DNA of 64,000 bases, taken from NCBI GenBank assembly GCA_027491295.1, contig JAIXWK010000003.1, forward strand, positions 186,001-250,000, given 5' to 3'. The stretch comes from Microbacteriaceae bacterium. Its GTDB lineage: Bacteria > Actinomycetota > Actinomycetes > Actinomycetales > Microbacteriaceae. The number at the start of each line of letters is the position of its first letter. Within the stretch, counting starts at the first letter, position 1. The notes under the pieces were generated by a model that saw only the letters and a program-made list of their open reading frames with translations, did not search any database and was not told the DNA's origin. This document shows, piece after piece, positions 26,914-37,507 of the stretch. The position numbers and the translations under genes are program-made.

Positions 26914-27654
26914 ATGGAGCTAAAGTTCGTGTCTCGCGAAGGTGATTACCTGGTATTCGAAACATCAGATGGCACTCGCGCTCAAGCCCTCATGGACGAT
27001 CAGGTGCGCGACGCAATCCGCAAGGTCCAGCAGACCGAGAATCCTACGTTTACCCCGAGAGAAGTTCAGCAGCAAATTAGGGCTGGGTTTTCGCTAGCCG
27101 AGGTAGCAGCCAAGCTAGGAGCACCGGAGTCTGCGGTGGAGCCCTTTGCGCTTCCGATTCTCGACGAGATCCGCTACGTGCTTGATGCCGCTCTCAATAC
27201 AACTTTGCCAGATGGTCCAACTATGAAGCGTTTCGAGGACATGGTCCTTGCCAGCGATCCAAGTGCAACCTTTAAAGCCATCAAGTCTGACCTCGGCTGG
27301 GAGATTATTGCCAAGGGAGCCGGCACCTACAACTGGCTATTTGATCCTCGCTCCAGAGTGATCGAGCCAAACGGTGAGAGTGCACGAAAGATAGGCAAAG
27401 CCGGCAGCATACGCGATTCAATCTTCGAGGCCCCTGCAAGGGAAGCAGCTCCAGAACCGGTGCAAGCTTTTGAGCCAGCCTACGAAAAGGAATCAGAGGG
27501 CGCTTCTGTACACGACCTGGTTCAGGAACTCAGAGCTCGACGCGAACAAAGTGCCGCAGAACTCAAGCCGCACTCGGCGAAGGGGCGAGCAGCGCTTCCG
27601 AGCTGGGATGAGATCGTGCTTGGAACTGGGTCGCTAGACACCGACGCGGATTAG
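26914..27654 (+). CDS. sepH: Septation protein SepH
   Basis: Actinobacterial FtsZ-interacting division protein (formerly DUF3071); in Streptomyces it stimulates FtsZ assembly. 246 residues: the conserved N-terminal domain starting MELKFVSREGDYLVFETSDG and running to about residue 165 holds the helix-turn-helix-like part (FTPREVQQQIRAGFSLAEVA), then a variable linker and a short conserved C-terminus ending PSWDEIVLG. AAGGAG SD at 8 nt. It overlaps the convergent phosphodiesterase gene by 21 bp. Confidence 0.92.
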   Translation: MELKFVSREGDYLVFETSDGTRAQALMDDQVRDAIRKVQQTENPTFTPREVQQQIRAGFSLAEVAAKLGAPESAVEPFALPILDEIRYVLDAALNTTLPDGPTMKRFEDMVLASDPSATFKAIKSDLGWEIIAKGAGTYNWLFDPRSRVIEPNGESARKIGKAGSIRDSIFEAPAREAAPEPVQAFEPAYEKESEGASVHDLVQELRARREQSAAELKPHSAKGRAALPSWDEIVLGTGSLDTDAD

Positions 27655-28785
27655 CGGAATCCTCAGTTCGTTTGAACTGAGTCCGCCATGGTGGGCAATC
27701 ATCTCAATGCTTCGCTTCTTTGAATAAACACTGTGAAACAGCGTGAAGTTAGATCGCGCTAAAAGCATTAGCTCCGGCAGCCTCTGTCTGGCTAACTCGC
27801 CCACCGGGCCAAACCAATTGGCATCGATTGCATCTTTGGTCAATACGGCCTGATACAGCGCACTCTGGGGTTCAAGCCTCTGCTGAAAATCCTTTGCTGC
27901 AGCTGGATCTTTTAGATAGAGATAACCAACTCGAGTGTCGCCGCCAAACCATTCCAGCAATCCTCCCTGCTCGACGGCATCGTCTATCACTAGGTGTTGA
28001 TCCATTTCAGAATCAATCATCCCGTGGTCCGCAGTTACCACCAACGCGCAGTCTTTGGGCAGTGTCGCGGCAAGCTTGGCAAGCAGTCCATCAAGTTCTT
28101 CCAGCAGGTTCGCCCAGCCAGGTGATTGCCAACCAAATCGGTGACCGTATTTGTCTAACTCAGGGATGTATAGGTAGCTGATCGATTCACCAGGTGAGTT
28201 CAGGATATTTCGAGCGGCATCGAAGCGATCGACCATCGACTCGGCAGCTACGTATTCTGCTTTACGCATGGTGGCAACGGTGTAACCAGTATTTCGATAC
28301 TCCTCGTGGCCTATGACGTTGCAACCTACGCCAGCATCAAATGCCATTTCACTCACGGTTTGATTTGGTTGCCAGAGAACTGGATCCGTGCGGTCATTCC
28401 AACCGGTAAGCAGGTTGATCTTCTCGTCAAAAACGCGGTCGAAAACCTGGTGACCGATTAGTCCATGCTCCCCCGGTGTTAGCCCAGTGGCAAAGGACGC
28501 GATGTTCGCGCTGGTGGTTGATGGGAAGCCGGCGTGAGATACGGCACCGGCTTTCACGTGTGCGCTTAGCCAAGGAGCGTGTCCGGATCTCTGAAGGATG
28601 TTCTCGGCACCCAGGCCATCAACCAGAACACAGATGATTCGCTTCGCACTTCTAAAGTTCAACGGGTTCGGCTTGCGCTGCACCGATAGCAGGCTGGAGG
28701 AAAACACGTGCCGCAGCTTCCCTAGGGCATTAGGAACAACAGGTAGAGTCGAGGGCACACTCAAGTTTGACACATCAGGGACCAT
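27634..28785 (-). CDS. Alkaline phosphatase superfamily nucleotide pyrophosphatase/phosphodiesterase
   Basis: Type I phosphodiesterase/nucleotide pyrophosphatase family (PF01663), 383 residues from the ATG at 28785. Metal and nucleophile positions are visible: [16 protein letters not shown] (Thr nucleophile), TADHGMID and a late HHGG. No signal peptide is seen, so it is probably cytoplasmic. The ATG shares a CATG palindrome with the parC start on the other strand; a GTG or TTG 5-9 codons further in would separate the two genes. Substrate unknown. Confidence 0.85.
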   Translation of the reverse strand: MVPDVSNLSVPSTLPVVPNALGKLRHVFSSSLLSVQRKPNPLNFRSAKRIICVLVDGLGAENILQRSGHAPWLSAHVKAGAVSHAGFPSTTSANIASFATGLTPGEHGLIGHQVFDRVFDEKINLLTGWNDRTDPVLWQPNQTVSEMAFDAGVGCNVIGHEEYRNTGYTVATMRKAEYVAAESMVDRFDAARNILNSPGESISYLYIPELDKYGHRFGWQSPGWANLLEELDGLLAKLAATLPKDCALVVTADHGMIDSEMDQHLVIDDAVEQGGLLEWFGGDTRVGYLYLKDPAAAKDFQQRLEPQSALYQAVLTKDAIDANWFGPVGELARQRLPELMLLARSNFTLFHSVYSKKRSIEMIAHHGGLSSNELRIPLIRVGV

Positions 28786-31141
28786 GACCAATCCAGAAGA
28801 ACGCATTGTTGACATTGATGTCGCCAAAGAAATGCGCGAGAGCTTCCTGGAGTACTCCTACTCGGTCATCTATTCCAGAGCCCTTCCGGACGCTAGGGAC
28901 GGGCTAAAGCCGGTTCAACGCCGCATTGTTTACCAAATGGGAGAGATGGGCCTTAGACCCGATAAAGGTCATGTCAAATCGGCTCGTGTGACCGGTGAGG
29001 TAATGGGAAAACTCCACCCGCACGGTGATGGCGCTATCTATGACGCGCTTGTTCGTATGGCTCAACCATTTAGTCTTCGCATTCCCCTAATCGACGGTCA
29101 CGGTAACTTTGGTTCCCTTGATGACGGGCCTGCAGCAGCGAGATATACCGAAGCTCGGCTTGCCCCGGCGGCACTATTGCTAAATGAATCCCTTGACGAA
29201 GACGTGGTTGACTTCCAACCAAACTATGACGCCCAGCTCAGTGAACCAGAGGTGCTGCCGGCGGCTTTCCCAAACCTATTGGTCAACGGAGCGGCCGGTA
29301 TTGCAGTTGGTATGGCAACCAACATGGCGCCGCATAATCTCCGCGAGGTGATTAGCGCGCTCACTCTGCTAATCGATAACCCCGATGCCGATCTTTCAGA
29401 AGTGATGCAGGTATTGCCGGGTCCAGACTTCCCCACCGGCGGCGTTGCCTTGATCGCTGAAGGATTACTTGAGGCATACAGTCAAGGTAAGGGCACTATC
29501 AAGACTCGCGCCAAGGTAGCGGTTGAAACTGTAGGACCGCGCCGCACCGGCCTTGTGGTAACTGAGCTCCCCTACCTTGTAGGACCCGAGCGCGTGGTGG
29601 ACAAGATTCGCGATGCTGTGAACTCTAAGAAGCTCGAAGGTATCCACAATGTTGTTGACCTAACAGATCGTGAGAATGGCCTACGGCTAGTCATCGAGCT
29701 AAAGACCGGATTTGATCCCGACTCCGTTTTAGAAGCGCTCTATAGGTTTACCCCTCTTGAGGAGACCTTCGGCATCAACAACATCGCTCTTGTAGCGGGC
29801 CGCCCGCAGCAGCTCGGTGTGATTGCACTACTTCAGGTTTACCTTTCGCACCGAATGGATGTTGTCCGGCGCAGATCAACGAATCGCCTGGACCGCAGAA
29901 ATGCCAGGCTGCACCTTTTGGAAGGCCTTCAAATTGCGGTTCTCAATATCGATGAGATCATCGAGGTGATTCGCACCAGCGATACAGCTGATGGTGCCCG
30001 CACGCGCCTAATTCAGATTTTTGACCTCAGCGAACTGCAGGCCGAGCACATTCTTGAGCTCAGACTTCGCCGACTAACCAGGTTCAGCGTTATTGAACTC
30101 GAGACAGAGGCCGACCAGCTGCGCAAGGAGATTGAAGCGTTACAGGCCTTGCTCAGCTCTGAACAGCGCATCAAGCAGCAAATTCGCGCAGAGCTTGAAG
30201 AAGTATCGGAAAAGTATGGCGATGCTCGGCGCACCCAGCTGATCGATGCCTCAGGCATGGTGGTTGTCAAAAAAGCTCCGGTCGCAACAGAGCTCGAAGA
30301 CGAACCAACCTTCGTCTGCGTGACCCCGAGCGGGAAGCTGTTTAGAACCACCACTCCCCCGGTTGACACCAATGATGCAAGATTGCGAGTTATCTCGACC
30401 AGTACTCGCTCTGACATTGGACTTGTCACCAGCGATGGTGTTGCACACGCCGTGCACGTTTCCGACCTACCTGTTACAACGGCAGGCCTGACTCCGCAGC
30501 TACCGACGCCGGAGTCAATCATCGGAGTCTTGAACACCCGGGTCGTTGGAGTCATTAGCTGGCGCGAAGCAGCAACCTATGCCCTTGGCACCTCACAGGG
30601 AACTGTAAAACGATTTAGTGGACCGCTTCCTGAAAAACAGGAGGTTTCCCTGATAGCTCTGAAGGAGATGGATGAGGTTATTGGCGTTGCAGTTTCTGGC
30701 GAGGACTCTGAGCTTGTCTTCATCACCAACGAAGCCAACCTCCTTGCCTTCCCGGCCTCCAGCGTGAGACCTCAAGGCCTTCCTGCAGGAGGTATGGCAG
30801 GAATGAACATTCCAAGCGGCAGAGCGATCTATTTCGGGGTAGCAAGCCACGACTCGGTAGTTGTCTCAGTTTCAAATTCCTCTATGGCACTGGGTGGAAC
30901 AGACACGGGTTCGGTCAAGCTCACGCAACTTACTGCCTACCCGCGCAAGGGAAGAGGGGCGATGGGAGTCCGTTGCCACAAGTTCCTAAAAGGTGAAGAC
31001 CAGCTCTACTTTGCATCCCTTGCAGCTTCGCAACCGACGCTTCTAGATCTAGACGAAAAGCCGATTACAGGTCCGGTCGTTGATCAGAGAAGAGATGGTT
31101 CCGGCACCGCTGCTAGCGACTATGTAGATAGCGCTTTCTAG
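28784..31141 (+). CDS. parC: DNA topoisomerase IV subunit A
   Basis: Type IIA topoisomerase subunit that cuts and rejoins DNA, needed for decatenation. 785 residues from the ATG at 28784, which begins [12 protein letters not shown]. The catalytic tyrosine is Y121 (ARYTEARL). The C-terminal pinwheel lacks the GyrA box QRRGGKG, which supports ParC over GyrA. The frame is open to 28598 but that part is antisense to the phosphodiesterase. Convergent with parE, with a 4-bp overlap. Confidence 0.93.
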   Translation: MTNPEERIVDIDVAKEMRESFLEYSYSVIYSRALPDARDGLKPVQRRIVYQMGEMGLRPDKGHVKSARVTGEVMGKLHPHGDGAIYDALVRMAQPFSLRIPLIDGHGNFGSLDDGPAAARYTEARLAPAALLLNESLDEDVVDFQPNYDAQLSEPEVLPAAFPNLLVNGAAGIAVGMATNMAPHNLREVISALTLLIDNPDADLSEVMQVLPGPDFPTGGVALIAEGLLEAYSQGKGTIKTRAKVAVETVGPRRTGLVVTELPYLVGPERVVDKIRDAVNSKKLEGIHNVVDLTDRENGLRLVIELKTGFDPDSVLEALYRFTPLEETFGINNIALVAGRPQQLGVIALLQVYLSHRMDVVRRRSTNRLDRRNARLHLLEGLQIAVLNIDEIIEVIRTSDTADGARTRLIQIFDLSELQAEHILELRLRRLTRFSVIELETEADQLRKEIEALQALLSSEQRIKQQIRAELEEVSEKYGDARRTQLIDASGMVVVKKAPVATELEDEPTFVCVTPSGKLFRTTTPPVDTNDARLRVISTSTRSDIGLVTSDGVAHAVHVSDLPVTTAGLTPQLPTPESIIGVLNTRVVGVISWREAATYALGTSQGTVKRFSGPLPEKQEVSLIALKEMDEVIGVAVSGEDSELVFITNEANLLAFPASSVRPQGLPAGGMAGMNIPSGRAIYFGVASHDSVVVSVSNSSMALGGTDTGSVKLTQLTAYPRKGRGAMGVRCHKFLKGEDQLYFASLAASQPTLLDLDEKPITGPVVDQRRDGSGTAASDYVDSAF

Positions 31142-33195
31142 GCGTCAATCTTCTCTCGGTCAAAGCTATCCGCCGAGTCAACAATGAAGTCCCTTCGCGG
31201 TGCGACATCGTTGCCCATTAGAAGTTCGAAAATCTCATCAGCGGCCTGAGCGTCCTTTGCTGTGATGCGTCTAAGCATTCGGTTATCAGGACTCATGGTC
31301 GTGTCTGCTAGCTGGTCGGCATCCATCTCGCCAAGTCCCTTATAGCGCTGAATTGGATTCTGGTAGGTCTTTCCAGACTTCTCAAGCTTCGCCAACAGGT
31401 CATGCAGTTCTTGCTGGCTATAGGTGTAAATCGGCTCTTTTGAGCGACCGGATTGCACCATAACTCGGTGCAGTGGTGGAACGGCTGCATACACCCTGCC
31501 AGCTTCGACCAGAGGCCTCATGTAGCGGAAGAACAGGGTGAGCAGCAGAGTGCGAATGTGAGCGCCATCGACGTCAGCATCGCTCATCAAAATGATCTTT
31601 TCGTATCTCACAGACTCTAAGTCGAAAGTCCTGCCCGACCCACCGCCAATAACTTGGATGATCGAGGCACACTCGGTGTTGGAAAGCATGTCTGCGATTG
31701 AGGCCTTTTGAACATTCAGAATCTTGCCTCGGATGGGCAAAAGCGCCTGGAACTTTGAGTCTCTGGCGAGCTTCGCAGTTCCAAGGGCGCTGTCACCCTC
31801 GACGATAAATAGTTCCGATCCTGCGGTCGCGTCCGCTCTGCAATCAACCAATTTGGTGGGCAGCGAAGAAGATTCGAGGGCATTCTTGCGGCGCTGAGTG
31901 TCCTTCAGGGTTCTGGCGCTGATTCGTGCCTTTGCCTCGTTGACCAACTTTTCCAATAGGTTGTCGACCTCTTGCTTGGTGCCGCGGATTGTTCCGGAAA
32001 GGTAGTTGTCGAGCCAGGCTCCAAGACCGTTGGCGACAATAGCCTTGACCGCAGGTGTCCCAAGGGTCTCCTTGGTTTGACCTTCAAACTGAGGCTCGGG
32101 AAGGCTTACGGTAACAACCGCCGTGAGACCCGCGTAAAGATCTTCGCGCTCGATTTTGAGACCAGTCGCCTTTAGTTTTCTGGAGTTGGCATCTATCACT
32201 GAGCGGAAGGATTTTAGAAGGGCCTGTTCGAAACCAACCTGGTGGCTTCCGCCCTTTGGGGTGGAGATGATGTTTACAAAGCTACGAAGCTCTGTGTCAA
32301 AACCGTTTCCCCAGCGAAGAGCGATGTCCACTGAGCATTCGCGTTCGACCTCCTTTGACACCATCGCTCCGTTGGCATCATCTAGCACCGGAACGGTTTC
32401 CACAAACGAAGACTTGAACTGGATGCGCTTAGTAGGCATAACAGCGATGTCCTTGGCTAAATGCTCTGCGTACTCCGCTATACCACCCTCGAACTTATAG
32501 TCCAGCTTGGAATTGGTGGAGTGCTCATGTGCTTGCAACCTAAGACCAGGCACCAAAAATGCCGTCTGACGAAGTCGATTTGCCAAATCCTCTAACGAGA
32601 AATCTGCCGATGCCTCAAAGATTTGTCGATCTGGCCAGTATCTAACCCTTGTGCCAGTTACACCCTTGGCGACTTTTCCGAATGTTCTGAGTTCGCTGCC
32701 GTCAATAAAAGGCTCAAAACTTGCGTCCGGACCTTCTCCAAAAAACTTTCCAGGCTCACCGCGCTTGAAAGACATCGCATAGGTCTGGCCATTTCTATCA
32801 ACTTCGACATCTAAGCGTGAGGACAGCGCGTTCACAACCGAGGCACCAACACCGTGGAGTCCACCAGAAGCCGCGTAAGAACCTCCGCCAAACTTTCCGC
32901 CGGCATGCAGCTTGGTATAGACAACCTCGACACCGCTGAGTCCAGTCCTGGGCTCGATGTCTACCGGAACACCGCGACCTTGATCGCGAACCTCAATGGA
33001 GCCGTCTTCAAAAATCTCAACTTCTATGAGGTTTCCGTGTCCAGCAAGGGCTTCGTCCACTGAGTTGTCGATGATTTCCCACAGGCAGTGCATGAGACCA
33101 CGAGCGTCGGTAGAACCGATATACATGCCAGGACGTTTGCGAACCGCCTCCAAGCCCTCAAGGACCGAGAGGTGTCTAGCTGAATAGGTTTCCAC
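31138..33195 (-). CDS. parE: DNA topoisomerase IV subunit B
   Basis: ATPase subunit of topoisomerase IV, 685 residues. It has the GHKL ATP site ([11 protein letters not shown] and [13 protein letters not shown]), a transducer domain, and the TOPRIM domain with [11 protein letters not shown] and DADVDGAHI. Partnership with the adjacent parC supports ParE rather than GyrB. Start is GTG at 33195, exactly 6 nt after TAGATT, so the message is probably leaderless. Confidence 0.94.
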   Translation of the reverse strand: METYSARHLSVLEGLEAVRKRPGMYIGSTDARGLMHCLWEIIDNSVDEALAGHGNLIEVEIFEDGSIEVRDQGRGVPVDIEPRTGLSGVEVVYTKLHAGGKFGGGSYAASGGLHGVGASVVNALSSRLDVEVDRNGQTYAMSFKRGEPGKFFGEGPDASFEPFIDGSELRTFGKVAKGVTGTRVRYWPDRQIFEASADFSLEDLANRLRQTAFLVPGLRLQAHEHSTNSKLDYKFEGGIAEYAEHLAKDIAVMPTKRIQFKSSFVETVPVLDDANGAMVSKEVERECSVDIALRWGNGFDTELRSFVNIISTPKGGSHQVGFEQALLKSFRSVIDANSRKLKATGLKIEREDLYAGLTAVVTVSLPEPQFEGQTKETLGTPAVKAIVANGLGAWLDNYLSGTIRGTKQEVDNLLEKLVNEAKARISARTLKDTQRRKNALESSSLPTKLVDCRADATAGSELFIVEGDSALGTAKLARDSKFQALLPIRGKILNVQKASIADMLSNTECASIIQVIGGGSGRTFDLESVRYEKIILMSDADVDGAHIRTLLLTLFFRYMRPLVEAGRVYAAVPPLHRVMVQSGRSKEPIYTYSQQELHDLLAKLEKSGKTYQNPIQRYKGLGEMDADQLADTTMSPDNRMLRRITAKDAQAADEIFELLMGNDVAPRRDFIVDSADSFDREKIDA

Positions 33196-33201
33196 TTTGG
33201 C

Positions 33202-33207
33202 AATCTA
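33202..33207 (-). promoter_or_regulatory. Predicted -10 of a leaderless parE promoter
   Basis: TAGATT on the minus strand, six bases before the parE GTG. Same spacing as the other leaderless candidates in this window. Confidence 0.5.
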
Positions 33208-33306
33208 ACCGCAGCCACCATGAATTAACACTTGCCACTTCGCAGTTAGCGAAACTGGGTGCAACTGGGACTAATTTGTCGTGGGTAGGTGGTTGAATGT
33301 AACCAA

Positions 33307-33504
33307 ATGGAAGATCTAAAAGAAACCACCAAGTTAGTAGCCGCAGACCGTTGTGATGTTTGTGGAGCCCAGGCATACATCCGAGTTGGCTTAGAGTCGG
33401 GTGACTTGCTTTTCTGCGCGCACCACGGCAACGCCAATAAATCCAAGCTGGAACCAATCACCATATCCTGGCACGACCAGTCAGAGGATCTTTCTAAAAG
33501 ATAG
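33307..33504 (+). CDS. DUF7455 family small zinc-binding protein
   Basis: Protein of 65 residues from the ATG at 33307 (a GTG at 33289 would add six). The conserved core DRCDVCGAQAYIRV followed by LLFCAHHG has CxxC plus CxHH and probably binds one zinc ion. Actinobacteria often carry it near the principal sigma factor gene, as here. Function unknown. Overlaps the convergent gatD-like gene by 11 bp. Confidence 0.82.
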   Translation: MEDLKETTKLVAADRCDVCGAQAYIRVGLESGDLLFCAHHGNANKSKLEPITISWHDQSEDLSKR

Positions 33505-34054
33505 TTGCCTCGCGCACATTGTTAGCTAGGTCGACACTACGTTCAAAGTAAGCACCCTTTAGTTCCACTCCGGAAGAACTGGCAATCATCTTTAGCAGCA
33601 TCGGATTCTTTGCGAAAAGCGGACCAAAAAGAGTTGTCCCAATAAAAGACCCCGAGATTTGCAGGCGCGGTTCAACAACTGTTGAGTTGTGGTAACCAAA
33701 TACCTCATGGTCTAGGACCCTAAGAGACACGAACTTTGACTCCCGCTCACCCTGCTTGAGATCAATACCCAAAAGCGGTGCAAAGTACTCGTAGCTTCTG
33801 CCCACCAATAGCGTTGGCTTTCCAGCCATCAAACGCATCTTCAGCACTGGCAGAAGATCAGAGAGTTCTGCCTCAAAGTGAGTTAGAACTGCAATCGAAC
33901 AGTCACCAACCAAAAGGAAGTCGCTCCCCTGATAATCGTGACTGATTTCAAATTCAACATTCAGGGCTGAAAACTGTGCAGCTATGACCGCGAGGTTTCC
34001 CTGATCTCCGTTGTTGTCGAAGAACTCTGGCTTGAAAGTAGCAAGTTTGATCAT
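33494..34054 (-). CDS. GatD-like protein lacking glutaminase catalytic residues
   Basis: Aligns by eye with GatD, the glutaminase partner of MurT, but is 186 residues instead of about 240. The nucleophile segment, normally TICGGYQ, reads LLVGRSYEY, with G85 where Cys belongs. The catalytic-His segment, normally GTYLHGP, reads GTTLFGP, with F143. FENHGG is also changed, to YHNST. It should therefore not hydrolyse glutamine in the usual way. Its ATG overlaps the murT-like stop (ATGA), so the two are made together. A structural or allosteric role in the complex is my inference. Family assignment depends on remote similarity plus context. Confidence 0.72.
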   Translation of the reverse strand: MIKLATFKPEFFDNNGDQGNLAVIAAQFSALNVEFEISHDYQGSDFLLVGDCSIAVLTHFEAELSDLLPVLKMRLMAGKPTLLVGRSYEYFAPLLGIDLKQGERESKFVSLRVLDHEVFGYHNSTVVEPRLQISGSFIGTTLFGPLFAKNPMLLKMIASSSGVELKGAYFERSVDLANNVREATIF

Positions 34055-35265
34055 TTAGCCAGCCCCAAATATCTCCTGGTACGTCTCATCGCATCGGCCG
34101 AGAAAACTATTGTGGGTTCCGAACCGGCCAATTTCGCAAAGTGCTCGTTAGCGAGATCGATTTTTGGTTCGACCAACCTCACCTCAACGCCTGAGTAGTG
34201 CAAACGGAGCGCAAGTTCATGGGCATTGAAACCAGATACGACATCGACACTATCTAGCTTTGAGAAGTCGACAGTCCAAAGCCAACTTGGGTCGTGAATG
34301 TCCCTACCGGCCATAATCATCAGAGGGTGAGGTGTGGTCTGCAATTTATCTAGGTTCAACTGGAAGCTCGTTGGGTTTTGCACCAGCATCAAACGCACAA
34401 GTCGATCTCTTACCAACGCCATCTCGTCGCGCGCAAACACAGGAGGCAGCGCCTCTATTGTGTGGGCAACAAGCTCAGTATCTATTTCAATCAGAGCATC
34501 AACGGCCAGCACTGCGGAGGCGACGTTCATGGCCTGAGAGAAATTCTCGTAATCGCCAGCAATCTCTAGGTCGGTTCCCTTGAGCATGATGAGCAATCTT
34601 TCGGCCGTCGCATGCTTTATCAGAGCCGAAGCAGAAAGCTCTGGCTTTTCTCCAAAGTTGATTGCGTAGGAAGGGCCCTCATCGATAAGTTCGGCGACCA
34701 GTCCAAAGCCGAATGCTTCTGGATGCCCGCTTGCGATTTGTGCAACATTGCGATCGTCACGATTTGCAATCACTGTGGCTGAGTTGTTGATAATCTCAGC
34801 AAGTTTTTCCTGGACGTAGATCGGGTCGACAAAACGGTCTAACTGATCAGAAAGCACGTTGGTAATTACGCTTAGTCGCGGCTTTAGTTCCTTCGCCAAG
34901 GCAGCCCCGTGACCCTCGTCCCACTCGAGCACAACAATGTCAGCGGCAATACGTCCTCGAAGATCACCGAACTGAAGAACTGATGCGTAGTAGCCCTGTT
35001 TGATGTTCGCAGTTGATGGGTTGGTGAAAACCCGAAGCCCATGTGCTTCAAAAAGCGCAACGATCAGCTTGGTGGTGCTCGATTTCCCGGCGGTGCCACT
35101 TACCACCACTAGCCCCTGCGGAGCGGATTGAATTGCTCGCTCAAGAAGTTTTGGTTGAATGGCCGCAGCTATGGTGCCTGGCAGAGATGATCCCCCACCG
35201 CGTCTAACTAGACGCAGTAGAAAACGAGAAGTTTTCCCAAGCGCCATCGCTAGGAAGGTGCGCAT
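34051..35265 (-). CDS. MurT-like Mur ligase family protein (divergent)
   Basis: Mur-ligase fold protein of 404 residues, most like MurT, which activates the D-Glu alpha-carboxyl of lipid II for amidation. Seen: P-loop GTAGKSS (57-63; Ala replaces the usual Asn), the VLEWDEGH motif, NVLSDQLDRF, and a C-terminal DUF1727-like domain with DPSWLW and VVSGFNAHELALRL. The four-cysteine zinc ribbon of MurT is absent; there are no CxxC pairs. It sits between rpoD and the GatD-like gene, overlapping both. The substrate may be the D-Glu carboxyl, but the nucleophile is uncertain (see findings). Confidence 0.78.
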   Translation of the reverse strand: MRTFLAMALGKTSRFLLRLVRRGGGSSLPGTIAAAIQPKLLERAIQSAPQGLVVVSGTAGKSSTTKLIVALFEAHGLRVFTNPSTANIKQGYYASVLQFGDLRGRIAADIVVLEWDEGHGAALAKELKPRLSVITNVLSDQLDRFVDPIYVQEKLAEIINNSATVIANRDDRNVAQIASGHPEAFGFGLVAELIDEGPSYAINFGEKPELSASALIKHATAERLLIMLKGTDLEIAGDYENFSQAMNVASAVLAVDALIEIDTELVAHTIEALPPVFARDEMALVRDRLVRLMLVQNPTSFQLNLDKLQTTPHPLMIMAGRDIHDPSWLWTVDFSKLDSVDVVSGFNAHELALRLHYSGVEVRLVEPKIDLANEHFAKLAGSEPTIVFSADAMRRTRRYLGLAK

Positions 35266-36467
35266 TAGCTATCTAGATAGTCGCGCAGTAGTTGAGAACG
35301 GGAAGGGTGGCGCAATTTGGACATGGTCTTTGACTCGATCTGGCGAATGCGCTCGCGAGTCACACCGAACTTCTCACCAATTTGGTCCAGGGTCATCTGA
35401 ACACCGTCACCAAGACCGAATCTTGAGCGAATAACACCGGCTTCACGTGGGTGCAAGGAGTCGAGAACTCGTTCGAGCTCCTGCTGCAGCATTGTGAAAC
35501 CAACAGCGTCCGCAGGGACAACCGCTTCGGTGTCTTCGATCAGGTCACCAAACTCACTGTCACCATCTTCACCCAGCGGAGTGGAGAGGGAGATTGGCTC
35601 ACGGCCATACTTTTGAACCTCAACGACCTTTTCCGGGGTCATATCCAATTCAGCTGCCAGCTCTTCCGGGGTCGGTTCGCGACCTAGGTCCTGAAGGAGC
35701 TGGCGCTGAACGCGGGCAAGCTTGTTGATGACCTCAACCATGTGTACCGGGATTCGAATGGTTCGAGCCTGGTCCGCCATCGCTCTGGTGATTGCCTGAC
35801 GAATCCACCAGGTTGCATAGGTAGAGAACTTGTAGCCCTTGGTGTAGTCGAACTTCTCAACCGCACGGATTAGGCCTAGGTTTCCCTCTTGAATCAAATC
35901 TAGGAACTGCATGCCGCGACCGGTGTAGCGCTTTGCAAGCGAGACCACAAGGCGAAGGTTTGCCTCAAGCAGGTGGCTCTTGGCGCGCGCACCATCCTTT
36001 ACCACCCAGCTCAGGTCACGACGCTCCGCTGGAGCTAGGGACTTTGCAGTCGCTAGCTTCTCCTCGGCAAACAGGCCAGCCTCAATGCGCTTGGCAAGTT
36101 CGACCTCGAGCTCCGCATTAAGAAGTGCAACCTTACCGATCTGCTTGAGGTAGTCCTTAACGGGGTCAGCGGTTGCACCTGAAATGGTTAGGTTCTGGAC
36201 TGGGATGTCATCATCGTCATCGCTCAGAACTAAAACGTCTGCAGGCAAGGCATTTATGTCAACGGCAGTCTCGGACTCATCGTCCTTGTGCTCTTCTACA
36301 ACTACTTCCGCAACCTCGATAACCTCAATGACCTCGGCAACGATTTCATCTACAGTCTCGATTTCAATCTCGTCCTCGATGTCCTCTTCGTCATCTTCGA
36401 CAACGGCAGCTTTAGCCTTGCTGGCTTTGCCAGCTGGCTTAGTTGCTTTGGCCTTGGCCTTGGACAC
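35265..36467 (-). CDS. rpoD: Principal RNA polymerase sigma factor (SigA/HrdB type)
   Basis: Housekeeping sigma-70, 400 residues. A Lys/Ala-rich start and an acidic Val/Glu/Asp-rich segment (about 22-90) replace a conserved region 1.1. Region 1.2 ([11 protein letters not shown]), region 2 ([31 protein letters not shown] split across 2.1-2.4), region 3 and the region 4 helix-turn-helix ([12 protein letters not shown]) follow. Start is GTG at 36467. Its TAA overlaps the murT-like ATG, so the cell-wall gene pair is downstream in the same transcript. Confidence 0.97.
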   Translation of the reverse strand: MSKAKAKATKPAGKASKAKAAVVEDDEEDIEDEIEIETVDEIVAEVIEVIEVAEVVVEEHKDDESETAVDINALPADVLVLSDDDDDIPVQNLTISGATADPVKDYLKQIGKVALLNAELEVELAKRIEAGLFAEEKLATAKSLAPAERRDLSWVVKDGARAKSHLLEANLRLVVSLAKRYTGRGMQFLDLIQEGNLGLIRAVEKFDYTKGYKFSTYATWWIRQAITRAMADQARTIRIPVHMVEVINKLARVQRQLLQDLGREPTPEELAAELDMTPEKVVEVQKYGREPISLSTPLGEDGDSEFGDLIEDTEAVVPADAVGFTMLQQELERVLDSLHPREAGVIRSRFGLGDGVQMTLDQIGEKFGVTRERIRQIESKTMSKLRHPSRSQLLRDYLDS

Positions 36468-36486
36468 AGTAGCGATAATTAACCTC

Positions 36487-36515
36487 TTTTTAGGCAGACT
36501 TTAAACCCTTGTCAA
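36487..36515 (-). promoter_or_regulatory. Predicted sigma-70 promoter of rpoD
   Basis: Minus strand: perfect -35 TTGACA (36515-36510), 17-bp spacer, -10 TAAAAA (36492-36487), then about 20 nt to the GTG. An 8-bp inverted repeat (36503-36510 and 36530-36537) overlaps the -35 region and could be a weak terminator for PAC2 or an operator. Confidence 0.6.
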
Positions 36516-36598
36516 GTCGTTAGACCTGAAAGGGTTTGACTGCTAATTATGCCACTAAAAAGTGGCTCTAGTGGCTATGAACGCTTTTTTCCTTGGAT

Positions 36599-37501
36599 TT
36601 ATTCCGTGCTTGGGTCGTCTTTTGACATGTTGGCCAAGTACTTCTCAAGCTCCTCGGCAATCTCGTCTGCACTGGGCGGTATCGTCTGTGGCTTTCCGAT
36701 CGGAGAGCGCGAGGGTCCGGTCCCGGAGTTGTAACTCTGCTCGAGTGTTGCAACCAGCTTGGCAAGCTCGGCATTTTCTTCGAGCTGTGCGTTCACCTTT
36801 GCCTCGAACTTTGCTGCCCGCTCTCTAATCTCATCGGTAGGGAAAACCAAGCCGGTTGCCGCAGTAATAAGTTCAAGACCCGTTAGTGCCGCGCCTGGAA
36901 CCTCATTGTCGGCTAGATAGTGAGGAACTAGTAACACAAAACCCGTCGTGGTGAGCCCGGTCTGACCAAGTCTGTATTCCAACAGGTGGATTACGTTTCC
37001 AGGAACCTGAGTCTGGGGCTTCCACTCGGAGTACTTTTCGACCAGGTCCGCTCGGTTTCCCGAGACTGTAATGCCAACCGGGCGGGTGTGCGGGATCGGA
37101 AACGGTATGGAATGAACCCAGGTGAGCGAAGAGATTTCGAAGCGCTCTACCAAATCGGCAACGGCGGTTGCGAACGCATCCCAGCGAAAGTCCGGTTCGT
37201 AGCCCTCTAGAAGAAGGAACGGGCTGCCAGCCTCATCATGCGCCAAATACAAACCTAGAACCGGTGGCTCGTAAGACTCAATGTGGTCTTTCTCAAAGTA
37301 GAGCAATGGCCTTCTGGATCTGTAATCCAACAACTCGTCATTACTAAAACTGACGATCAGTTCATGATCGAGATGGGCGAACAAGTGCTCTGAAAGTTGA
37401 GAGATTGTTTGCCCTGAATCAGTGAACCCGGAAAGCATCGCGAGCATTGGGAGACCTTGAATCTGTTGCTCAGATTCGTAGATTCGATACAGCTCAGACA
37501 T
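36599..37501 (-). CDS. PAC2 family protein
   Basis: Member of the PAC2 (proteasome-assembly-chaperone-like) family, 300 residues; bacterial function is unknown and no proteasome genes are in the window. Family features include GFTDSGQT near residue 25, a central TWVHSIPFPIPHTRP and the C-terminal LVPHYL block. The final 40 residues are charged and probably disordered. The ATG follows TAGTAT by 6 nt and diverges from pepA across 30 bp. Confidence 0.88.
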   Translation of the reverse strand: MSELYRIYESEQQIQGLPMLAMLSGFTDSGQTISQLSEHLFAHLDHELIVSFSNDELLDYRSRRPLLYFEKDHIESYEPPVLGLYLAHDEAGSPFLLLEGYEPDFRWDAFATAVADLVERFEISSLTWVHSIPFPIPHTRPVGITVSGNRADLVEKYSEWKPQTQVPGNVIHLLEYRLGQTGLTTTGFVLLVPHYLADNEVPGAALTGLELITAATGLVFPTDEIRERAAKFEAKVNAQLEENAELAKLVATLEQSYNSGTGPSRSPIGKPQTIPPSADEIAEELEKYLANMSKDDPSTE

Positions 37502-37507
37502 GTTGCG

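Noticed and set aside
28784-31141. Second gyrase subunit A
   Set aside because: The GyrA-box QRRGGKG is absent and the partner is an adjacent ParE-type gene, so topoisomerase IV fits better; a full-genome check for gyrAB would settle it.
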